Below, piece after piece: positions 63,923 through 64,000 of a DNA stretch of 64,000 nucleotides. The notes beneath the pieces are model-generated. The model did no database searches and was not told the origin of the DNA. It worked only from the letters and a program-made list of their open reading frames with translations. The first letter of the stretch is position 1. Each line of letters starts with the position of its first letter. The translations under genes were made by a program, and so were the position numbers. The stretch comes from Rebecca billardiae RCC1528 (taxonomy: Eukaryota; Haptophyta), in the NCBI GenBank assembly GCA_965240325.2, contig OZ251227.1:2976001-3040000 (forward strand), read 5' to 3'.

Positions 63923-64000
63923 CGACGCATGCTATGCATGTGCGCATCATGTATGAGTGTGCGCGTCGAGTACCAACGGCTACCCCGTAGCTTACCCGAC

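Overview
The window is nuclear DNA of a GC-rich, intron-containing unicellular eukaryote. Genes have very high third-position G/C, short spliceosomal introns (mostly 100-140 bases) and stretches of pure TA microsatellite. The gene set is eukaryotic: VPS13, DENN, SLC44, GT77-type glycosyltransferase, PET100, SDHAF3 and KCTD-type BTB proteins. Base composition, the GTGCG-type intron donors and the gene mix fit a haptophyte-like microalga best. A pelagophyte or another GC-rich protist is not excluded. This assignment is inference.

Layout. 1-2456: the N-terminal part of a VPS13 lipid-transfer protein (minus) diverging from an armadillo-like membrane protein (plus). 2507-3677: a foldback (long inverted repeat) element. 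3754-8931: a seven-exon minus-strand gene for a 1479-residue receptor-like protein: a LamG/cadherin-like/discoidin-like ectodomain, one membrane segment and a complete cytoplasmic glutaminase domain. 9351-10974: a second foldback element with related termini and another inverted-repeat element nested in one arm. 11288-12580: a poorly resolved gene or pseudogene. 12581-13830: non-coding. 14001-15979: an SLC44 choline-transporter-like protein. 16577-19069 and 19206-19555: a GT77-type Golgi glycosyltransferase and the tiny PET100 assembly factor, head to head. 20211-23117: a DENN protein. 23495-24543: an organelle-type SAM methyltransferase. 24839-25228: a small Cys-rich single-pass protein. 26615-27016 and 27291-29888: SDHAF3 and a double-BTB plus nucleotidyltransferase-like protein, again head to head.

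30546-56360 is satellite DNA. Three copies of a roughly 190-base repeat lead into about 114 tandem copies of a 218-base unit (230 bases when an extra 12-mer is present). The array shows multi-unit block duplications and one indel-rich zone. 56366-62690 holds shorter, less certain genes: two or three unknown proteins, a multi-pass membrane protein, and a plus-strand coding-like tract interrupted only by two in-frame TGA codons. 62986-63920 is a TA/TATG microsatellite of nearly 1 kb.

The genes are not operonic and share no single pathway. They cover membrane lipid transfer, vesicle trafficking, Golgi glycosylation, choline-type transport, amide hydrolysis and respiratory-chain assembly. The items most worth following up are the membrane-anchored glutaminase receptor, the satellite array, the foldback element family, the BTB-nucleotidyltransferase protein and the TGA-interrupted tract.
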